Positions 60,346 to 64,000 of a stretch of 64,000 nucleotides of DNA are shown one piece after another. The DNA is from Phycisphaerales bacterium. GTDB lineage: Bacteria > Planctomycetota > Phycisphaerae > Phycisphaerales > UBA1924. The notes beneath the pieces were generated by a model that was not told where the DNA came from, ran no database searches, and was given only the letters and a program-made list of their open reading frames with translations. How positions within the stretch are numbered: the stretch's first letter is position 1; each line of letters begins with the position of its first letter. The stretch lies in NCBI GenBank assembly GCA_020427395.1, contig JAGQON010000001.1, positions 151,812 through 215,811 of the forward strand, in the 5' to 3' direction. The translations under genes and the position numbers were made by a program.

Positions 60346-60396
60346 CCTCCCCCGCGCTTGCGGGGGAGGTGTCACGCGCAGCGTGACGGAGGGGGG
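60346..60396. repeat. Composite palindromic repeat, copy 2
   Basis: CCTCCCCC (60346-60353) pairs with GGGGGAGG (60362-60369); directly followed by GTCACGC-GCA-GCGTGAC (60371-60387) and GGAGGGGGG. Same composition and spacing as the copy at 8980, but the first loop differs. It sits 20 bp after the NmrA-like gene. Confidence 0.8.
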
Positions 60397-60419
60397 CTTC
60401 ACAAGGAACGGGAGATTCC

Positions 60420-60455
60420 GGGTGCCACGGGTTGCTCGCGCAGCGACAACCCGTG
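60420..60455 (+). repeat. GGGTGCCA palindrome (single copy)
   Basis: GGGTGCCA at 60420-60427; stem CACGGGTTG (60426-60434) pairs with CAACCCGTG (60447-60455); the loop holds CGCGCAGCG. Same architecture as 13091 and 61395 but with a different stem sequence. Confidence 0.75.
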
Positions 60456-60561
60456 CTAACCACGGCTCCAGTCTGTGCCTCATCTCAACATCGCACGCCA
60501 TCAACAAGACAACCGCAACCAACTCGCTCAAGCCTCCGTAGAGACACCCAAGGGGACTCGT

Positions 60562-61392
60562 ATGCTCATTCAATCCGTCATCACCGCGTGCTTCCTCACA
60601 ACCCCTCAGTCCGAGCCAAGTACGGACTCCAAGCCAGCATTCATCGAGCAATACAGCGTCAAGCTGCAACTTGTTGAAACCGACACCCTTCGCGAGGTGC
60701 TTGAGCAAAGCAGTCAGATCACCCCTAAGCATCCCTCACTTCTCAATCAGAGCGTCAAGATCACAGATCACCTGGCGGTCCCCGCGAACACGCCTGTCCC
60801 ATATAGAATCGTCATCAGCGGCTCAGATGATTCCACCACAATCGTCTCAAACCCGCCCGGGCTCGGTACAGGACATGCCTACGAGATCACCGACCCATCA
60901 GGCGAAACGCACATCGTCTCTGCCTTGGAACGCGGCATCATCGATTGCGGGACAACCCCTGTCTACATCCTCCCACCTGCGCAGACGCTGACACTCGAAT
61001 CCTTCATCTTTGAAAAGAGGGACACGACACTCGAAGATCCACCCTACCTGGCATCAATCTTCGCCGCAGAAGGCATGTACACCATCCGCGTCCGCGTGCT
61101 CAACTGGGATGGACGCCTCCACTTCACCCCAACCAAGGAAACACCGTCCCCGTTTGACGACGCGAAGTACTGCATCATCACCAACCCCGTCACGGTAGAA
61201 GTCACCGCCGCAGACCCGGTTATCACCAAGATCGGTTTCGAGACGATTGTTGCCGCCTTGCACGCATCGGACCAGGCCCAGCCCCACATCCACGCCGACA
61301 AGCCCGAACAGGCCAACATCCCCTGGCTCACCCAGATCCTCGAAGCACGAGATTCAATCTTCTATCCAAAGCCACAAGGCAGCGACGAGTAG
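60562..61392 (+). CDS. Exported protein of unknown function
   Basis: 276 residues. A short N-terminal hydrophobic segment (LIQSVITACFLTTP) followed by a soluble domain with conserved-looking patterns (ANTPVPYRIVISGSDDSTTI, GGTTPVYILPP region, GMYTIRVRVLNWDGRLHFTP). It resembles beta-rich domains. The ribosome-binding site is AAGGGGACTCGT. A GGGTGCCA hairpin starts 3 bp after its stop. No family recognised. Confidence 0.6.
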   Translation: MLIQSVITACFLTTPQSEPSTDSKPAFIEQYSVKLQLVETDTLREVLEQSSQITPKHPSLLNQSVKITDHLAVPANTPVPYRIVISGSDDSTTIVSNPPGLGTGHAYEITDPSGETHIVSALERGIIDCGTTPVYILPPAQTLTLESFIFEKRDTTLEDPPYLASIFAAEGMYTIRVRVLNWDGRLHFTPTKETPSPFDDAKYCIITNPVTVEVTAADPVITKIGFETIVAALHASDQAQPHIHADKPEQANIPWLTQILEARDSIFYPKPQGSDE

Positions 61393-61394
61393 TG

Positions 61395-61427
61395 GGGTGC
61401 CATGCAGGTGACGCAGTCTCCTGCATG
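61395..61427 (+). repeat. GGGTGCCA palindrome (single copy)
   Basis: GGGTGCCA (61395-61402); stem CATGCAGG (61401-61408) pairs with CCTGCATG (61420-61427), loop TGACGCAGTCT. Third stem sequence in this family. Confidence 0.7.
61413..61425 (+). repeat. 13-bp direct repeat flanking a low-GC gene, left copy
   Basis: GCAGTCTCCTGCA; the right copy is at 62229-62241, 816 bp away. The two copies bracket the single AT-richer gene at 61547. Confidence 0.6.
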
Positions 61428-61546
61428 TCCTTCTCTTGCATTCGACAAGGGCTTGGTGAGTAAGTTGATCATAGAATGATACAAGAACATGGCGGGGGCC
61501 GAAGTCGGCACCTTCTTGACGCTCGCCGATTGTCGAGGTGATGCTT

Positions 61547-62221
61547 ATGGCGACTGCAGATTGGCTCTTGGACATACTGCTTTTGGTCGCGTTGGTGGGG
61601 ATTTGCCTTTGGGCGATACTCCATCAAAGACAGCAGCGGCGGAGGTTGGTCCAAGAGCTTGAGAGTCTGCTTCCATCGGATTGGTGTTGCGATCCTACGG
61701 GAAGCTATCAGGATGAGTTGGAGTTTTTTCAAGATCTTCATAGAAGGACTACGGCCGAGTCAAAACAACTGCCATTTTTTTACCAGACGGATCAGCATTC
61801 TGGCGAAGAAACAACGTGGTTGTTCGGCAACGACAAGGGAGGGCTGTCGCGTTACACAATAGGAAACTCTGCAACTTGGGTACAAAGATTATCACTAAAT
61901 AATACTCCGCAGTTTTTGCTACTCATGTGCAGTGGCAAATTTCTCGAGGACTGCGGAGATGATCGTTACTCTGTTGTCAGAATCACCAAAACCAAACCCC
62001 GCTGGATGCTGTGCGATCGTGTCGGCGATGAAGGTGGCTGGCAGATAGCTGAGCACGTGCTGAGTGCGGGTCTGCCCTCAGGCGTTTATGCTGTGCAATA
62101 CTCAAGGGGGTATATCTTCGTCTTCGGAAAAACCATGCTCAAGGCAAAAAGTTATGTCGAGCTCATCGAGGCGAGTGAACACATCGTTGGGCTGTTGGCA
62201 AGAGAGTCAGGCGATTGGTGA
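61547..62221 (+). CDS. Membrane-anchored protein of unknown function, low GC
   Basis: 224 residues with one N-terminal helix (WLLDILLLVALVGICLWAIL) and a soluble mixed alpha/beta domain (SDWCCDPTGSYQDELEFFQD, SYVELIEASEHIVGLLARES). Codon use is AT-richer than the neighbours, and the gene is bracketed by 13-bp direct repeats. That suggests recent acquisition. GAGGTG lies 7-8 bp before the ATG at 61547; 61538 and 61541 are alternatives. Confidence 0.6.
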   Translation: MATADWLLDILLLVALVGICLWAILHQRQQRRRLVQELESLLPSDWCCDPTGSYQDELEFFQDLHRRTTAESKQLPFFYQTDQHSGEETTWLFGNDKGGLSRYTIGNSATWVQRLSLNNTPQFLLLMCSGKFLEDCGDDRYSVVRITKTKPRWMLCDRVGDEGGWQIAEHVLSAGLPSGVYAVQYSRGYIFVFGKTMLKAKSYVELIEASEHIVGLLARESGDW

Positions 62222-62228
62222 AGTTTAT

Positions 62229-62241
62229 GCAGTCTCCTGCA
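62229..62241 (+). repeat. 13-bp direct repeat flanking a low-GC gene, right copy
   Basis: Identical to 61413-61425. Confidence 0.6.
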
Positions 62242-62250
62242 CATCGACCC

Positions 62251-62571
62251 TCACATCTCCAACACCCAATCCCCATCCAACCTCGCCCCCGCACGCCACC
62301 GCGGATCAACACGCCCCATCCCGCGCCCCTGATCCAGCGCATCAAACATCGGATCATCAATACCAATCACCGCCCCATCGCGCCACCCATCATTGCGAAC
62401 CTCAACACCCGGCCGCGCAATCAACACACCAACCACCGTCACCATCACCACACACAACCCCGCGCCACCGACCTTCGCCCGATGCACCACCCGCCGACGC
62501 CGCACCTTCGCCCGCAGCATCTCCGGCATCGCCCCCGCATCACCAAACTCAACCCGTTTCAGCTCATCCAT
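62251..62571 (-). CDS. Small membrane protein downstream of ECF sigma factor
   Basis: 106 residues. A basic, Arg-rich N-terminus (RAKVRRRRVVHRAKVGGAGL) precedes one helix (CVVMVTVVGVLIA) and a 50-residue soluble tail with several Asp and Trp. It overlaps the sigma gene by 8 bases. It may be a reduced anti-sigma factor, but no known anti-sigma domain is visible. Confidence 0.6.
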   Translation of the reverse strand: MDELKRVEFGDAGAMPEMLRAKVRRRRVVHRAKVGGAGLCVVMVTVVGVLIARPGVEVRNDGWRDGAVIGIDDPMFDALDQGRGMGRVDPRWRAGARLDGDWVLEM

Positions 62572-63112
62572 CACACACCTCACTCGCATCAACCCCCAAC
62601 GACTCCCGCAGCTTCTCCATCCCCAGCCGTGACCGGCTCGCCACAGTCCCACGCTTCACACCCAGCGCTTCGCTCACCTGGTCCACCGTCAACCCACCGA
62701 TATACCGCAGCAGAATCACCTCGCGCTGCTCATACACCAGCCCCTCAATCGCTTCCAGCACCCGGCGCACCTCTGTCCGCTCGAGCGCCGACTCCTCAAC
62801 CCGTTCAACCGCCCGCCGCCTCGCCTGCTCACGCAGCTCCCCGCGCCCCGCGTTGATCGCCTCGTTCCGTGTGATCCGAAACAGCATCGCCGTCCCGTCC
62901 TGCACCCGCCGCAGCTGCCCCCGCCGCATCCGCAGCACCTTCACAAACACCCCCTGCACCACATCCTCCGCCGCCCCCTGGTGCCCGCTCGGCAACAGCA
63001 CCCGCGCATACGCCGTCAGCCGCGCAGCGAAACGAGCCCACAGCGCCTCCGCCGCAGACTCGTCGCCACGGTGCATCCGCAGCATCAACACCCTGACATC
63101 CGGCTCACCCAT
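62564..63112 (-). CDS. ECF-type RNA polymerase sigma factor
   Basis: 182 residues. Region 2: AAEDVVQGVFVKVLRMRRGQ and MLFRITRNEAINAGR; region 4: LVYEQREVILLRYIGGLTVD, VSEALGVKRGTVASRSRLGM. It overlaps the upstream gene by one base (TGATG). It probably controls the neighbouring genes; the signal is unknown. Confidence 0.9.
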   Translation of the reverse strand: MGEPDVRVLMLRMHRGDESAAEALWARFAARLTAYARVLLPSGHQGAAEDVVQGVFVKVLRMRRGQLRRVQDGTAMLFRITRNEAINAGRGELREQARRRAVERVEESALERTEVRRVLEAIEGLVYEQREVILLRYIGGLTVDQVSEALGVKRGTVASRSRLGMEKLRESLGVDASEVCDG

Positions 63113-64000
63113 CAGCCGCCGATCTCCTCAAGCCGCTCGATCAACGCCCTGAAGTCCTCCTTGGACCGCTGGTTCGAATCGAACGCCCGGGTCAGACTCG
63201 GTGCCGCCACGATGGTCAAAGGCCCAAAGTCTCCGTCTTTTACTCGTTCAACGACCTGTCGCATCGCATCCAAATCGCCCGAATCCCATACCGACAACAT
63301 GTCACCATAAAACGCAGACCACCCGCCCAGCTCACGCAGCAACGCCTGTTTGTCCATCTGCGCCACTTGCTTCGTCACCTTGTCATCAATGTCCATCTGC
63401 ATCGTTTGCAGCAGCCAATTCCCCGCGTCTATATCTGGCGCGCTGGAGACAAGATACTCGCTGATCATCCGCCATTCGCCGACAATCGCATCCCGTATTC
63501 CAAATCGATCATCCGAATCACCGCCGCGAATCGCCGTCAACACCATCGCTGCCCCATCCGCATCAAGTGTCCCCTCTTCGATCAACTGAATCGTCAGCTC
63601 ATTCCCGAGGTTCGCAATCGCCATCCCCACCAGCGAGCTGATCATGATCCGGTCTTCTGACACCTGCCCTGCCATCAGATACACCGCCGCGGCCCGCTCC
63701 GCAGCGCCCGCGTTGTCTCCCGCCTCTGCGCACCGCAGCGCATCCGCCGCAAGGATCTTCGCGCTGCTCCGCATCTTCCCGAGATGCGGGATCTCCGCCT
63801 CAGGCCCATCCTCATACGCAATATCCCAATCCGCGGCCCCGTCCTCCGCCGCATCCAGCAACGCCAGAACCGAACCGCCCGCCGCCTCCAGCTTCGTCGA
63901 GCCACCCTCGACCAGCCCCATGTCATCGCCCGTCACCAGCACATCCGCCAGCTCCGTATCCACCAGCAGCCACGCCCGGTAGTACTTCAGCGCCGCATTC
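63112..64000 (-). CDS. Unknown protein upstream of the ECF sigma factor (5' end outside window)
   Basis: 296 codons visible and open to the window edge; the start lies beyond 64000. The chain is helical, with Ala- and Asp-rich segments (LALLDAAEDGAADWDIAYED, AGDNAGAAERAAAVYLMAGQ, QMDKQALLRELGGWSAFYGD). This pattern could be a TPR-like solenoid. Its stop shares one base with the sigma start codon, which ties it to the sigma factor operon. Function unknown. Confidence 0.6.
   Translation of the reverse strand, partial: NAALKYYRAWLLVDTELADVLVTGDDMGLVEGGSTKLEAAGGSVLALLDAAEDGAADWDIAYEDGPEAEIPHLGKMRSSAKILAADALRCAEAGDNAGAAERAAAVYLMAGQVSEDRIMISSLVGMAIANLGNELTIQLIEEGTLDADGAAMVLTAIRGGDSDDRFGIRDAIVGEWRMISEYLVSSAPDIDAGNWLLQTMQMDIDDKVTKQVAQMDKQALLRELGGWSAFYGDMLSVWDSGDLDAMRQVVERVKDGDFGPLTIVAAPSLTRAFDSNQRSKEDFRALIERLEEIGG

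Noticed and set aside
1..64000. CRISPR array, tRNA or rRNA genes
   Set aside because: No regularly spaced repeats with unique spacers, no cloverleaf, and no conserved rRNA sequence was recognised in the gaps.

Overview
The window is about 64 kb of a GC-rich bacterial chromosome, almost certainly from a planctomycete of the class Phycisphaerae. The clearest lineage markers are secreted proteins ending in GC-type dockerin tails (FFDVS...FL...GCP), several PEP-CTERM-like anchors (PAPG...RRRR), HAF-repeat and right-handed beta-helix exported proteins, a pseudopilin-like protein, and membrane proteins with an N-terminal zinc ribbon. I see no rRNA, tRNA, CRISPR array, phage or transposase gene. Housekeeping genes (thrS, nrdR, typA, thyA, gpsA, cca, rplU, a ubiE-type methyltransferase, pepF) are interleaved with lineage-specific cassettes.

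Layout. 1-3757 (minus): a compact operon of an MFS transporter, a DUF3592-like membrane protein, a sulfotransferase-like P-loop protein and a class IV aminotransferase-like protein whose PLP lysine is replaced by histidine. 3774-6655: an esterase, then an AT-richer island with a dockerin-type lipoprotein that has a heptanucleotide repeat in its first codons, and a partner protein. 6703-10399 (minus): thrS and an arsR-arsM arsenic operon. 10559-13080: a PadR/HAAS-SLBB pair and nrdR. 13236-15320 and 22096-25274: two operons of small membrane proteins, each carrying one subunit of a single 3-oxoacid CoA-transferase. Between them: PEP-CTERM and HAF/dockerin proteins, an HTH-like regulator candidate, and a feoA-feoB-Cys-rich protein-rhodanese cluster with a candidate operator inside its promoter.

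25440-31246: a DUF642 PEP-CTERM protein, an M19 dipeptidase, and a cassette of pseudopilin, ten-cysteine exported protein, membrane-anchored protein and MauE/DoxX-like protein. 31301-37489: M48 protease, ubiE, a B12-binding-domain protein lacking the axial histidine, and an ECF sigma/anti-sigma/exported-protein operon. 37493-46538: M28 peptidase, DUF2202 protein, typA, two PEP-CTERM proteins, acyl-CoA desaturase, thyA. 46639-50750: a gpsA-cca-pepF run. 50965-56370: a P1B-type ATPase with CPT instead of CPC, a beta-helix dockerin protein, rplU (without rpmA), and an MscS channel. 56440-60325: a Tyr/Asp/Trp-rich exported protein and an AraC/cupin/NmrA cluster. 60346-64000: palindromic repeats, two unknown exported or membrane proteins, and a second ECF sigma operon running off the window.

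Two families of intergenic palindromic repeats are present. One starts GGGTGCCA and keeps its hairpin while the stem sequence changes (four copies). The other is a composite of a C5/G5 hairpin plus a GTCACGC hairpin (two copies). The best candidates for undescribed biology are the transporter/sulfotransferase/lysine-less aminotransferase operon, the pseudopilin/Cys-rich/MauE cassette, the repeat-bearing lipoprotein gene, and the covarying repeats.
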